64,000 nt of DNA, from positions 58,539 to 122,538 of the forward strand of contig JADJMV010000014.1 in the NCBI GenBank assembly GCA_016709445.1. The letters are read 5' to 3'. Below the pieces are notes generated by a model. The model saw only the letters and a program-made list of their open reading frames with translations, was not told the DNA's origin and searched no databases. The translations under genes and the position numbers were made by a program. Source of the DNA: Phycisphaerales bacterium (GTDB taxonomy: Bacteria > Planctomycetota > Phycisphaerae > Phycisphaerales > UBA1924). Positions 10,410 through 19,096 of the stretch are shown here, piece after piece. How positions within the stretch are numbered: the stretch's first letter is position 1; every line of letters begins with the position of its first letter.

Positions 10410-11212
10410 GGCTGCCGGCTCTTTCGTGTGGACTTGGGGAACCAGGGGACGAAGGCGCTCGTGGAGCGTTGGTACTCCCGGTACGCCTCGCCGCGCGAGC
10501 GCAGGGCGCGGGCCTCGGTGGGCGGGATCCCGGTCAGTTTGAGGATGAAGATCAGCATGAGCGCCGGGGCGGACCAGGCGACCCAGCCGTGCGGGGCGCC
10601 GGTCGCGAGCAGGGCGAACGCGATCCACATGACCCACTCGAAGAAATAGTTCGGGTGGCGGGACCATCGCCAGAGCCCGACGGTGCAGACGCGGCCCCTG
10701 GCCGAGGGGTCTTGCTTGAACGACCTGAGCTGGTGGTCGGCGAGCAGTTCACCAAGCCAGCCGGCGAGCCAGACCGCGAGCGCGATCCCATCGAGCAGTC
10801 GCGGGGCGTGGGGATCGGCGGCGGCGAGGACGAACGGGGGCGACAGGATGACGACGAGCAGCGCTTGGGCCAGGAAGAAGGCCAGCAGGACAGGTTGGAT
10901 CCGTGTTCCGAACTGCTCGCGCATCATCTGATAGCGGCCGTCTTCCGGCCCCTTGAGGACACGATCGAAGAGCAGATGGGCGGCCAACCGCAGGCCCCAT
11001 GCCCCGCCCATGGCGCCGACGAGCACGCGTCGCGTGTCGTCGCCTGCGCCGGTCCAGGCGCAGAACACGGCCGCGGACCCGAGGCATGCTGCCCAGCCCA
11101 CGTCGACGATGCCTGCATCTCGGGTGCGTCTTTGGACGAACCAGAGCGTGAGCATGGCGAGGGCGGCGCCGAGGGCGATCCAGCCGGGTTGTTGCAGCCA
11201 TGTCAGCTTCAT
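10406..11212 (-). CDS. DUF1295 membrane protein (steroid 5-alpha-reductase-like)
   Basis: 268 aa integral membrane protein with about six hydrophobic helices. It ends with the family's conserved NAD(P)H-site region (SRHPNYFFEWVMWIAFALLA, then EARALRSRGEAYREYQR). DUF1295 proteins resemble steroid reductases and isoprenylcysteine methyltransferases and are often found beside CFA synthases. A role reducing or tailoring modified acyl chains is inference. Its start is head-to-head with the DUF1475 gene, 36 bp apart. Confidence 0.85.
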   Translation of the reverse strand: MKLTWLQQPGWIALGAALAMLTLWFVQRRTRDAGIVDVGWAACLGSAAVFCAWTGAGDDTRRVLVGAMGGAWGLRLAAHLLFDRVLKGPEDGRYQMMREQFGTRIQPVLLAFFLAQALLVVILSPPFVLAAADPHAPRLLDGIALAVWLAGWLGELLADHQLRSFKQDPSARGRVCTVGLWRWSRHPNYFFEWVMWIAFALLATGAPHGWVAWSAPALMLIFILKLTGIPPTEARALRSRGEAYREYQRSTSAFVPWFPKSTRKSRQP

Positions 11213-11248
11213 GCGCGGGCCCCGGGTGGCACGCCAAAGGAGGGCGTC

Positions 11249-11575
11249 GTGGCGATCTGGTGGTTGCGGGGAGGGGCGGCGGCGGGGATCGTCGCGTTGC
11301 TGGGGTTAATCGCGGGCTCTGCGGCGGAGATGCCGCTGGCCGCAGGGTTGCGGTGCACGGTCGATACGCGGTGGGGAGTGACGACAATGGTCGATCTGTA
11401 CGCGGGCCTGGCGGTGGTCGGCGTCTGGATCTCGTGGCGCGAGCGGCGCCTGTGGCGAGCGGTGGTCTGGCTGCTCGCGCTCGGATTGCTGGGGAACCTG
11501 GCCACGTTGGCGTATGTGTTCATGGCGTCGCTCCGGATGCGCTCGATCGGTGGGCTGCTGCGTCCGGTGCGCTGA
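11249..11575 (+). CDS. DUF1475 small membrane protein
   Basis: 108 aa. The GTG at 11249 follows AGGAGGG. Three hydrophobic helices are visible, with the family pattern MVDLYAGLAVVGVWISWRE and WLLALGLLGNLATLAYVF. DUF1475 proteins are of unknown function but recur in the same lipid gene neighbourhoods as DUF1295, DUF2878 and CFA synthase. It is the only plus-strand gene inside this operon. Its last 56 bp overlap the 3' end of the DUF2878 gene, tail to tail. Confidence 0.72.
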   Translation: MAIWWLRGGAAAGIVALLGLIAGSAAEMPLAAGLRCTVDTRWGVTTMVDLYAGLAVVGVWISWRERRLWRAVVWLLALGLLGNLATLAYVFMASLRMRSIGGLLRPVR

Positions 11576-12082
11576 AGAGGCGGCGGAAGGCGAGCAGCCA
11601 GAGGGGGATCGCGGCGCCGTACTGCACGGCGAGCCAGCCGAGCCCCTTCCAGGTCGATTCGCCAAAGTCGATGGCGCCGATGCGTGCGGCGACCAGATAC
11701 GCGAGCGGGCCGGCCACGGCGCCGAGCACGGCGGCGAGAGCCGGTCTGCGCCACATCCATCGGAGAGAGGGGCGGATGGTGGTACCGAAGTTGAGCCAGA
11801 GCGCGGCAAAGGTCAGGAGGAACTGCAGCTTGCTCGGCGTGAGCGCGTGGAAGCAGCCGAGGCCGGCCCCGAGCGCATCCGCGGAGGCCCCAAAGACAGT
11901 TCCGGCGACGACGGGGAGGCTTCGCGCGCCGGGTCGGGAGACCACCGGAGTTGCGCCGCCGCGCTGGCGACGATGAGGGCCGGCCCCAGCCACCACCACG
12001 GTCGGCCGATGCCGACAACGGTGATCGTCCAGAGCGTGTGGAAGGCGAGGATGTTGGCCACGATGAGCGACCAGCGGTTCAT
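11520..12082 (-). CDS. DUF2878 membrane protein, one apparent frameshift
   Basis: About 187 aa, multi-pass membrane protein. ATG 12082 overlaps the stop of the CFA synthase gene (ATGA). The first part (MNRWSLIVANILAFHTLWTI) and the second (FLLTFAALWLNFGTTIRPSL, then GPLAYLVAARIGA) are in different frames. Adding one base to the G4 run 11913-11916 restores one protein. The W.NF.TT...S and GGPLSY-like motifs fit DUF2878. Function unknown; context suggests membrane-lipid modification. Confidence 0.75.
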
Positions 12083-13416
12083 GGGAGCCCCGCCGCTGCG
12101 GGGCCCGCGGAGGGCAGGCGGCATTCGGGCTTGGTCAGGAGCATCTGCACGTCGCCGACGTGCCGGGCGCGGAAGGCGCCCTCGCAGTAGGCGAGGTAGT
12201 ACGTCCACATGCGGATGAAGCGGTCGTCGAAGCCCATCCCACGGACGTCGTCGACGCGCTCGGCAAACGCATCTCGCCAGTGTCGGAGCGTGGTGGCGTA
12301 GTGGGGGCCGAGGTCTTCGAGGTGCCAGAGTCGGAGATCGGTGCGCCGGCGGAGGGAATCGAGCATGGCGCCGACGGAGGGGAGGCAGCTGCCGGGGAAG
12401 ATGTACTTCTTGAGAAAGTCCCGACGGCGGGCGGCCTGCTCAAAGTATTGGTCGCGAATGACGATGGACTGGATGAGGGCGGCGCCGTCGGGTTGGAGCA
12501 GTCGGGAGCAGGCCGCGAAGTAGGTATCGAAATGCTCGCGCCCGACCGCCTCGACCATCTCGATGCTGACGAGCTTGTTGAACGTTCCGCGGAGGTCGCG
12601 GTAGTCCTGGCAAAGGACGGTGACGCGGTCTTGGAGTCCGGCTCTGAGGACGCTTGCGGTCGCGAGGCGGTGCTGTTCCGGGGAGATCGTTGTCGTTGTG
12701 ACACGGCAGCCGTAGCGGCGTGCGGCGTGGATGGCCAATGCTCCCCAGCCGGTACCGATCTCCAGCAGGTGATCCTCCGGGGAGAGGGCGAGCTTTCGGC
12801 AGGCGCGGTCGATCTTCTCGACCTGGGCCTGCTCAAGCGTGTGCGCTCCGTTCTCGAAGACGGCGCACGAATAGGTCATTGTGGGGTCGAGGAACAGCGA
12901 GAAGAACTGATTGCCGAGATCGTAGTGCGAGATGATATTGAGGCGGCTGCCGGCGCGTGTGTTGCGTTCGAGGCGGTAGGCGGCGCGGGAGAGCGGGCCG
13001 AGGAGCCTTGCCAGCGGGCTCTCGAGGGATCGGGCGGCACTGAGGTTCAGCGTCAGCAGTTCGATGAGTGCGGGGAGGTCGTCGGACTCCCAGAGTCCCT
13101 CGATAAAGGCCTCGGCAATCCCGACACTCCCGCCGAACGCCGCGGCGGCGTAGAAGGCGGGGTCGAGGACGCGGACGGTGACCGGCGGGAGGTCGCCGGG
13201 TTCCCCGTTCCTGTCGATGGTGGCAGGGGAGGGCACGTTCCCGTGCCCGTCGACGAGCCGGACGCTCCCGTGGCGGATGCTTCCGATGGCGGCATCGATC
13301 AGTCGGCGGCCGAGCCATTCGAGCGCGCCGCGGCGTCGCGGGAGTTGGAGCGCGGCCGCGCGGCGGCGGATGGAGCGTCGCTGCAGCGAACCGGGAGTCG
13401 ACGGGACGGTGGTCAT
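12079..13416 (-). CDS. cfa: Cyclopropane-fatty-acyl-phospholipid synthase
   Basis: 445 aa. It transfers a methylene group from SAM to double bonds of membrane phospholipid acyl chains. Family landmarks: NIISHYDLGNQFFSLFLD, MTYSCAVFE, SAM-binding LEIGTGWGALAIHAA, SIEMVEAVG, IFPGSCLPS and YYLAYCEGAFRARHVG near the C-terminus. The start codon overlaps the DUF1365 stop by one base (TGATG). It is the central gene of an operon whose members overlap by 1-4 bases. The length is normal for the family. Confidence 0.95.
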   Translation of the reverse strand: MTTVPSTPGSLQRRSIRRRAAALQLPRRRGALEWLGRRLIDAAIGSIRHGSVRLVDGHGNVPSPATIDRNGEPGDLPPVTVRVLDPAFYAAAAFGGSVGIAEAFIEGLWESDDLPALIELLTLNLSAARSLESPLARLLGPLSRAAYRLERNTRAGSRLNIISHYDLGNQFFSLFLDPTMTYSCAVFENGAHTLEQAQVEKIDRACRKLALSPEDHLLEIGTGWGALAIHAARRYGCRVTTTTISPEQHRLATASVLRAGLQDRVTVLCQDYRDLRGTFNKLVSIEMVEAVGREHFDTYFAACSRLLQPDGAALIQSIVIRDQYFEQAARRRDFLKKYIFPGSCLPSVGAMLDSLRRRTDLRLWHLEDLGPHYATTLRHWRDAFAERVDDVRGMGFDDRFIRMWTYYLAYCEGAFRARHVGDVQMLLTKPECRLPSAGPAAAGLP

Positions 13417-14222
13417 CAGCGGCTCCTCAGCGGTGGGGTGTGCGTGGTGGTGGGGTTGCGGCCGGGATGTGCGAAGACGGCGGCGCCCTTGAGGCGCAGT
13501 TTGAGCGCTTCTAAGTAGATCGAGGTGATCACTTGGACCGTCAGGAAGGGGTATCGAACCAGCAGCCCCCTGAGCAGGCGCGGGGTGAGTTCGCGACGGT
13601 CCATGCGGAGCGTCGCGTCAAAGGTCCGAACCGCATCGGGTCCGGCACGCCGGAGGGTCATGTGGACGAACAGCGACGGGCCGGGCACGGTGAAAGTCCA
13701 GTCGTTGCGGAGGTCCATGGGGAGGAAGGGGGAGACGTGGAAGTCCTTGTCGAACCGCCAGCGGAGCGCGCGGGGGTGATCGCCGGTACGGCGGAGCTCA
13801 TCGGCGTCGAGCACATAGGCGCGGCGCTCCTTCCAAGGCGTATTGGTGATCTCGGCGACGATGGCTGTGACGCGTTCATCGTTGTCAAAGCAGTAGTAGA
13901 ACGTCACTGGGTTGAAGATGTGCCCGAAGTACCGGAGGTGCGTGAGCATCCTGATGGGACCCTCGGGCCGTCGTCCGAGTTGTTCGCGGACGCAGTGCCG
14001 GACACTCTCCTCAAGGGATAGTCCGTTGCGCGAGAGGTAGTCCTGCCGCCGAAACCTGGCGGGGCAGAATGCTGAGCGGCCCCAGAGACGCGTCATGCTG
14101 AGTGCCCCGTCGAGTTCGGAGAGGTCGAGATAGATCATGAAGAGCGGGAAGGTGAAGGCATGGGAGGGCGACTGTCGCCGGTGGCGGACATGGCCGGTGT
14201 AGATGGCACTGTGGAGCGTCAC
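13416..14222 (-). CDS. DUF1365 family protein
   Basis: 268 aa soluble protein with the DUF1365 hallmarks YTGHVRHRR, a central RYFGHIFNPVTFYYCFD and a DFHVSPFLPMD block. DUF1365 genes nearly always lie between a flavin amine-oxidase-like gene and a CFA synthase, as here. They are thought to take part in acyl-chain modification but the reaction is unproven. It overlaps the flavoprotein gene by four bases (ATGA) and cfa by one. Confidence 0.9.
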   Translation of the reverse strand: MTLHSAIYTGHVRHRRQSPSHAFTFPLFMIYLDLSELDGALSMTRLWGRSAFCPARFRRQDYLSRNGLSLEESVRHCVREQLGRRPEGPIRMLTHLRYFGHIFNPVTFYYCFDNDERVTAIVAEITNTPWKERRAYVLDADELRRTGDHPRALRWRFDKDFHVSPFLPMDLRNDWTFTVPGPSLFVHMTLRRAGPDAVRTFDATLRMDRRELTPRLLRGLLVRYPFLTVQVITSIYLEALKLRLKGAAVFAHPGRNPTTTHTPPLRSR

Positions 14223-15460
14223 AGCGTGGCTCCAAGCGCCGCGCAGACGCGGAGCGCACTGGCGACACCGTCCTCATGGAACCCGCTCCCCCAATAGGCG
14301 CCGCAGTAGTGCGTTTGGGCGCGGCCGCTGATCTCTCCCCAGCGGGCGCGGGCTTGCTCGCCGGGGAGCGTGTAGAGCGGGTGGTCGTAGTTGCAGCGGG
14401 CGAGGATCCTCGTCGGATCGATTGCTCCCGTCTCGTTGAGGGTGACGCAGAGGGGCGTGGCCGTGTCGAGGCCCTGGAGCAGGCTCATGTTGTAGGTGAC
14501 GCTGATCGGGCGAGCGGGGTCGGTGCTGAGGCGGGCGTTCCACGCGGCCCAGCACCGGCGCCGGCGGGGCAGGAGGCGGCAGTCGGTGTGGAGCACGGCC
14601 TCGTTGGGCTGGTAGGGCATCGCGCCGAGGATGGCGCGTTCAGCCTCCGTCGGATCGGCGAGCATCGCCAGCGATTGGTCTGCGTGCGCAGCGAGGATGG
14701 CCACATCGAACCCCTGTTCGTCATGGCCCGTCTGGATCGCAACACCCCGGGGCCGACGGGAGACGGCGGTGACCCGGCAGGCGGTTCGGATGGAGGGGGA
14801 TGAAGCGAGGAGTAGGGCTTCGACGTAGCGCTGCGACCCGCCGACAATGGTGCGCCAGCGCGGGCGCTCGCGGAGGTCGAGCATGCCGTGGTTGTCGAAG
14901 AACCGGAGGAAGAAGTGGGCGGGGAATTGGAGCAGGGCCGATTGCGGGGCTGACCAGATCGCGGCCGCCATGGGGAGCAGGTAGTCGTCGAGAAACCCGC
15001 GGCTGAACGCGCCGGAGTCACAGAGATCGCCGATCGTCGTCTGGTCATCGAGACCGGCGAGCATCGCCTTACCGCGGCGTCCGAGCGCGGCGATGCCGCC
15101 AACGAGTCGCCACCATCTGGGGCGGAGGAGGTTGGATGGGGCGCCGAGGAGGCCCGCGGCGGAGGACCCGCCGTATTCGAAACCCGCCGCGTCGTCGCGC
15201 ACGCTGAACGACATCGTGGTGGGTCTGGAGGCGACGCCGAGCCGGTCGAGCAGGCGGCAGAAGTTGGGATAGTTGCGTTGGTTGAAGACAATGAACCCGG
15301 TATCGACCGGGATGTCGCGGCCTTCATGCCGCACGACGAGGGTGTTGGTGTGGCCGCCGGGGCGGGGTTCCTGTTCGTAGAGCGTGACATCGTGGTGGGG
15401 CGCGAGGAGGTACGCGCACACCAGCCCGCTGACCCCGGCGCCGACCACGGCGATCCTCAT
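14219..15460 (-). CDS. FAD-dependent amine-oxidase-like oxidoreductase
   Basis: 413 aa from ATG 15460 (MRIAVVGAGVSGLVCAYLLA). It has a Rossmann dinucleotide motif GAGVSG, the second FAD segment PRPGGHTNT, and a C-terminal THYCGAYWGSGFHEDGVASA typical of this flavoprotein group. Members partner with DUF1365 and CFA synthase and are proposed to desaturate or saturate fatty acyl chains; the substrate is inferred. It overlaps the desaturase stop and the DUF1365 start (ATGA at both ends). The longer upstream frame is not used. Confidence 0.9.
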   Translation of the reverse strand: MRIAVVGAGVSGLVCAYLLAPHHDVTLYEQEPRPGGHTNTLVVRHEGRDIPVDTGFIVFNQRNYPNFCRLLDRLGVASRPTTMSFSVRDDAAGFEYGGSSAAGLLGAPSNLLRPRWWRLVGGIAALGRRGKAMLAGLDDQTTIGDLCDSGAFSRGFLDDYLLPMAAAIWSAPQSALLQFPAHFFLRFFDNHGMLDLRERPRWRTIVGGSQRYVEALLLASSPSIRTACRVTAVSRRPRGVAIQTGHDEQGFDVAILAAHADQSLAMLADPTEAERAILGAMPYQPNEAVLHTDCRLLPRRRRCWAAWNARLSTDPARPISVTYNMSLLQGLDTATPLCVTLNETGAIDPTRILARCNYDHPLYTLPGEQARARWGEISGRAQTHYCGAYWGSGFHEDGVASALRVCAALGATL

Positions 15461-16401
15461 GCCGCGTTCCTTGCTCGGTCGGCCTCGGCGCGCTCGTACA
15501 CGCTCGCGGGGACGGGGCGCAGATCCCAGACCAGCCCGATCCAGGACATCGTGCGGAGGATCCAGTAGGCGGGGTCGAACTCCCACCAGTAGAAGCCTTG
15601 CCGGACGGTGCCGGGGTGGTAGTGATGGTTGTTGTGCCAGCCTTCCCCAAGGGTGATGAGCGCGAGGAGCCAGTTATTGCGGCTGTCATCGGGCGTGTTG
15701 AAGCGGCGGGTGCCGACCGGGTGGGCCAGCGAGTTGATGGTCAACGTCGCGTGGTAGAGCACGGTGGTGGAAATGCCGAAGCCCCACACGACGAGTTGGC
15801 CGGGACCTGTGCCCAGGCCGGGAGCCCACTCGGCCAGGGCCGCCCCCAGAGCGGCGAGCAGCGCGATCAGACCGACCGGGCCGACAAGGTGGTAGCGCTC
15901 CAGCCAGCGGAGTTCCGGGGAGGACTTCCAGTCCGGGATTGTCCGCCAGTCGGTCGCGCGGCCCTTCTCGGTGAGGAACCAGAGCGTGTGACTCCAGAGC
16001 ACCCCGCGCCACCAGGGTGAGTGGGGGTCGGGTTCTTCGTCGGCGTGTCGATGATGCTCGCGGTGATGGGCGGCCCACCAGAGCGGGCCGCGCTGGGCCG
16101 AGGATGTGCCGATGAGGGCGAATGCGAACCGCACGGCAGGGTGCGTCCGGAATGTGCGGTGGGAGAAATAGCGGTGGTAGAAGGCGGTGATCGCGAACAT
16201 GCGCAGCCAGTAGAGCGCGCCGGCGACCACCAGGGCCGTCCAGCTCCAGCCGGTCCAGAGCACGCCGAGGCAGATCGCATGGATGACCAGGATGGGGGCC
16301 GCATCGCGGAATCGGATGCGGCGGTGATCCAGGGTGGGCGCTTTGCCCCGTGGGGGCGGGGATGGTTCGGAGGGGGCCGGCTCGGCGCTCTCGGGGTGCA
16401 T
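15457..16401 (-). CDS. Acyl-CoA/acyl-lipid fatty acid desaturase
   Basis: 314 aa integral membrane di-iron desaturase that introduces a cis double bond into fatty acyl chains, probably at the delta-9 position by family resemblance. All three histidine boxes are present: HRYFSH, HREHH and HNNHH (in GEGWHNNHHYHPGT), with hydrophobic helices between them. ATG 16401 has GGAG seven bases upstream; ATG 16425 is an alternative. As the first gene of the run it would supply the double bond that the CFA synthase then methylenates. Confidence 0.9.
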   Translation of the reverse strand: MHPESAEPAPSEPSPPPRGKAPTLDHRRIRFRDAAPILVIHAICLGVLWTGWSWTALVVAGALYWLRMFAITAFYHRYFSHRTFRTHPAVRFAFALIGTSSAQRGPLWWAAHHREHHRHADEEPDPHSPWWRGVLWSHTLWFLTEKGRATDWRTIPDWKSSPELRWLERYHLVGPVGLIALLAALGAALAEWAPGLGTGPGQLVVWGFGISTTVLYHATLTINSLAHPVGTRRFNTPDDSRNNWLLALITLGEGWHNNHHYHPGTVRQGFYWWEFDPAYWILRTMSWIGLVWDLRPVPASVYERAEADRARNAA

Positions 16402-16591
16402 GCGGTCGCTCCAGGACCAGAACATTCCGTGATCGGGCCGGCGCGCAGCGCGACCCGCACGGGGTTCGCGGAGGTGGTCGTGGTGGATTCGCGGGATTCG
16501 ATGTCGTGCGGGTTTCGAACGCCGGACGGGGTGCCGGAGCCGGCCGACCCGTCGGGGCAAGGGAAGGCCTGGGCCACCCTGGTCGCCAGTG

Positions 16592-17383
16592 TCAGATCTC
16601 GGCGTCGAGTGCCTCGGTCGCGGGCGGCATGTGGGGGCGGAAGGAGGTGTAGCAGATGGCCGCGATGAGCACGATGGCGAGTACGGCGGACGAGCCGACG
16701 GTGCCCAGGTTGAGCCCGCCGTGGTCGGTGGGCTTGGTGAGCACATCGCCCATGGTGGCGCCGAACGGGCGTGTGAGGACGAAGGCGGCCCAGAAGAGGG
16801 CGACACGGGGGGCGGCCGGGCTGGATCGGGTCACGAAGTACACGGCCGCGATGAGCGCGATGGCGCCCCCGATCAGCGCCGCACCGCCGGCGAAGCCGAG
16901 GCCGGAATCATCGGCGAGGAAGTCGCCGAGCGCGGTGCCCAGCGTGTTGGAGAAGAGGATCGCGGTCCAATAGAAGGCCTCGGCACGGAGCGTCCGGACG
17001 TTGGTGACCGAGAGCGATCGCTCGGTGAGCCACCAGGTGGTGAGCACGGCGATCAGCAGACCCACGAGGATGAGGCTTCCGGTGAGGTATCCGAGGCCGA
17101 GCGTGCGGTCCATGAAGTCGGACATCGTGGTGCCCGCGGTGCTTGTCGCGAGGATCACGCTCCAGTAGAGGAACGGGTGGTATTGGCGGGCGCGGAGCTG
17201 GAGGGTAAGCACGACGGCGAAGGCGGCGAAGAGGATGAGCGTGCTGAGGGCGTAGCCCACGTTCAGCGTCATCGAGAGCAGATCGCCGGCGGTCTCGCCG
17301 AGGGTGGTCGCACAGATCTTCATGACCCAGAAGGAGAGGGTGATGGCTGGGAGGTTTCCGGCCGGGTTGCGTTGGGAGGTCAT
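16592..17383 (-). CDS. COG4705-like membrane protein with four internal repeats
   Basis: 263 aa with about eight hydrophobic helices, starting at ATG 17383 (GGAG ten bases upstream). Four copies of a T-x-G-x-x-x-x-D type loop recur at even spacing: TTLGETAGD, TAGTTMSDF, TLGTALGDF and FGATMGDV. This matches the COG4705 membrane-anchored family, whose function is not known. The fourfold repeat suggests an internally symmetric channel or transporter; that is inference. Not obviously part of the lipid operon (190 bp away). Confidence 0.75.
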   Translation of the reverse strand: MTSQRNPAGNLPAITLSFWVMKICATTLGETAGDLLSMTLNVGYALSTLILFAAFAVVLTLQLRARQYHPFLYWSVILATSTAGTTMSDFMDRTLGLGYLTGSLILVGLLIAVLTTWWLTERSLSVTNVRTLRAEAFYWTAILFSNTLGTALGDFLADDSGLGFAGGAALIGGAIALIAAVYFVTRSSPAAPRVALFWAAFVLTRPFGATMGDVLTKPTDHGGLNLGTVGSSAVLAIVLIAAICYTSFRPHMPPATEALDAEI

Positions 17384-17548
17384 GGGCTGGGGTCTCCGGG
17401 ACGCCACGGCGTTGGCGCGAAGTCGCCGACAGGCGTGCTCCGGCATTGCACGGTCTCCCGGCAGAATAGATCGTCGGGGCGGGGGCCAGGACATGATGGC
17501 AAGATGACGGATGGCACCGCCGCAGGGGCGGGACGGGGGCAGGGCGTT

Positions 17549-18013
17549 TCAGGCCGTGAGCGGATGGATGAGGTGGGTCTGCCAGGCCGCGGGATCGGGT
17601 CCTGATTCCGGCCCGACCACATAGCACTCCCAGATGTCGTCGGTTGTTGAGAGCGTCTGGTCGCGGATCCAGCGGTGGAACTCACCCCAGGCAGCCCCGA
17701 GGCTTTCGTAGGGGCCTCGGTAGGTGGTGCGGGCGACGCGCATGGCGGGCCAGACTCCGGGCCGGACCCGTCCTGAGGGCTGGATCGGCGCCCTCACCGG
17801 GATACCGACCTCGAAATCGAAGCTGTCTGGGGTGATCCGGAAGTGGTGGGCGAAGACGTGGCCGGCGGGGCCAACACCCTGGGCGCGGGCGGCCGCGATC
17901 GCCTCGCCGATGGCGGGACCCATCACCTGCTGGATCTGCGAGCGTGGGATGGTGATATGGACGACGGCGGTGGGCTGGGGATCGAGCTGAAGGATCTGCG
18001 GGGGGTCGATCAT
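17549..18013 (-). CDS. GyrI-like / AraC effector-binding domain protein
   Basis: 154 aa stand-alone small-molecule-binding domain. Start at ATG 18013 with GGGAG upstream. Family features: paired beta-alpha halves, FDFEVGIPVRAPI, the conserved Y-R-G-P-Y (TTYRGPYESLGAAWGEFHRW) and a C-terminal WECYVVGPES. Such proteins bind amphipathic ligands or inhibit gyrase; the ligand is unknown here. It lies 32 bp downstream of a VOC gene in the same direction. Confidence 0.85.
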   Translation of the reverse strand: MIDPPQILQLDPQPTAVVHITIPRSQIQQVMGPAIGEAIAAARAQGVGPAGHVFAHHFRITPDSFDFEVGIPVRAPIQPSGRVRPGVWPAMRVARTTYRGPYESLGAAWGEFHRWIRDQTLSTTDDIWECYVVGPESGPDPAAWQTHLIHPLTA

Positions 18014-18045
18014 CGCGGGCTCCCTGCTTGGGGTGGGTCGGCGGG

Positions 18046-18450
18046 TCAGAGGGGCATCGCGCTCGGGTCCATCCAGACCCACTCCCAGATGTGGCCGTCG
18101 AGGTCCTGGAAGGACTGGCCGTACATGAAGCCGTGATCTTCGGGCTCCTTGTAGGTCTTGGCGCCTGCGGCGATGGCGAGTTTGACGATCTCCTCGACCC
18201 CGTCGCGGCTGTCGCGGGACAGACAGATGAGCACTTCGGTTGCCTTGGTCGCGTCGGAGATCGGGTTGGGCGAGAAGCTCCTGAACTTGTCGTGGGTGAG
18301 GAGCATGGCGTAGATGTCTTCTGAAATGACCATGCAGGCGCCCGTGTCATCCGTGAACTGTGGGTTGAAGCTGAAGCCGAGCGCGCGGAAGAACTGCATG
18401 GAGCGATTGAGGTCTTCGACCGGCAGATTGACGAAGATCTTGGTGGGCAT
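18046..18450 (-). CDS. VOC-family (glyoxalase/bleomycin resistance-like) protein
   Basis: 134 aa, two beta-alpha-beta-beta-beta modules: IFVNLPVEDLNRSMQFFRAL in the first half and FMYGQSFQDLDGHIWEWVWM in the second. The final E-x-x-x-M region is that of VOC proteins of unknown substrate common in soil bacteria. No specific enzyme can be named. Co-directional with the GyrI-like gene. Confidence 0.88.
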   Translation of the reverse strand: MPTKIFVNLPVEDLNRSMQFFRALGFSFNPQFTDDTGACMVISEDIYAMLLTHDKFRSFSPNPISDATKATEVLICLSRDSRDGVEEIVKLAIAAGAKTYKEPEDHGFMYGQSFQDLDGHIWEWVWMDPSAMPL

Positions 18451-18484
18451 GGGGGGACTCGTGGGGTTGGGGGGGAATGGGGAA

Positions 18485-18523
18485 TCGGAGAGACGGAGAG
18501 ACGGAGAGACGCAGAGACGGAGT
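18485..18523. repeat. Short tandem repeat, 8-bp GGAGAGAC unit
   Basis: Just upstream of the VOC gene, about four and a half copies of an 8-base unit (GGAGAGAC, last copies GCAGAGAC/GGAG). Similar in flavour to the CAGAG-type intergenic repeats near 57.2 and 63.9 kb. Confidence 0.7.
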
Positions 18524-18548
18524 GCATGGGGGTGGGGGCGGTGGTGAC

Positions 18549-19046
18549 TTACTCGTCGCCGCTGGGGCCGTAGCTCGATGGGACCTTGGCTCCGAGGAGC
18601 CGGAGATAGACGCCGAGCTGGCCCCGGTGGTGATAGCAGTGGTTGAGCAGCACGCTGCGGAGGAAGGTGGCCCTCGGCATGGTCATGAGCTCGTGGCCGC
18701 CTTGCACAAGCCGCCACGGGCCGTTCATCCGGGCGTCGTCGATCGTGGGCAATGTGGCGCGGACGAAGGCGGCACTCTCGTCAAACGTGGCGAGTACCTC
18801 GTCGAGCGACCGGGGTTGGTGGCGCGTGCTGAAATCAGGGGGTGCGGCCTCGTCCACCTGGGCGAGGCGGAGGACGCCCTCGGAGAGGGCGGCGATGTGG
18901 TGGGCCAGTTGGCCTGTGGTCATCGACCGTTCGTGGGGACGCCAGAGCAGGGCCTCGCTCGTGGCGGGGACGCGTTCGAGGAATCGGCGCGTCGTGGGCA
19001 GTTCTCGCTCGAATTCGGCGAGCAGCACATCGGCGATGGCGTGCAT
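18549..19046 (-). CDS. DinB superfamily protein
   Basis: 165 aa four-helix-bundle protein, start ATG 19046 behind GAGGAGG. Metal-ligand histidines are seen at TTGQLAHHIAAL and in the helix LNHCYHHRGQLGVYLRLLG, which is the DinB/DUF664 signature. DinB proteins include thiol-dependent transferases. The substrate is unknown. Part of the minus-strand accessory run ending at the TetR gene. Confidence 0.88.
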   Translation of the reverse strand: MHAIADVLLAEFERELPTTRRFLERVPATSEALLWRPHERSMTTGQLAHHIAALSEGVLRLAQVDEAAPPDFSTRHQPRSLDEVLATFDESAAFVRATLPTIDDARMNGPWRLVQGGHELMTMPRATFLRSVLLNHCYHHRGQLGVYLRLLGAKVPSSYGPSGDE

Positions 19047-19096
19047 CGGGAGCCTCCTCGGTATGGTGCGGTTTGTGCGGGCGCTGTGCCGAGATG

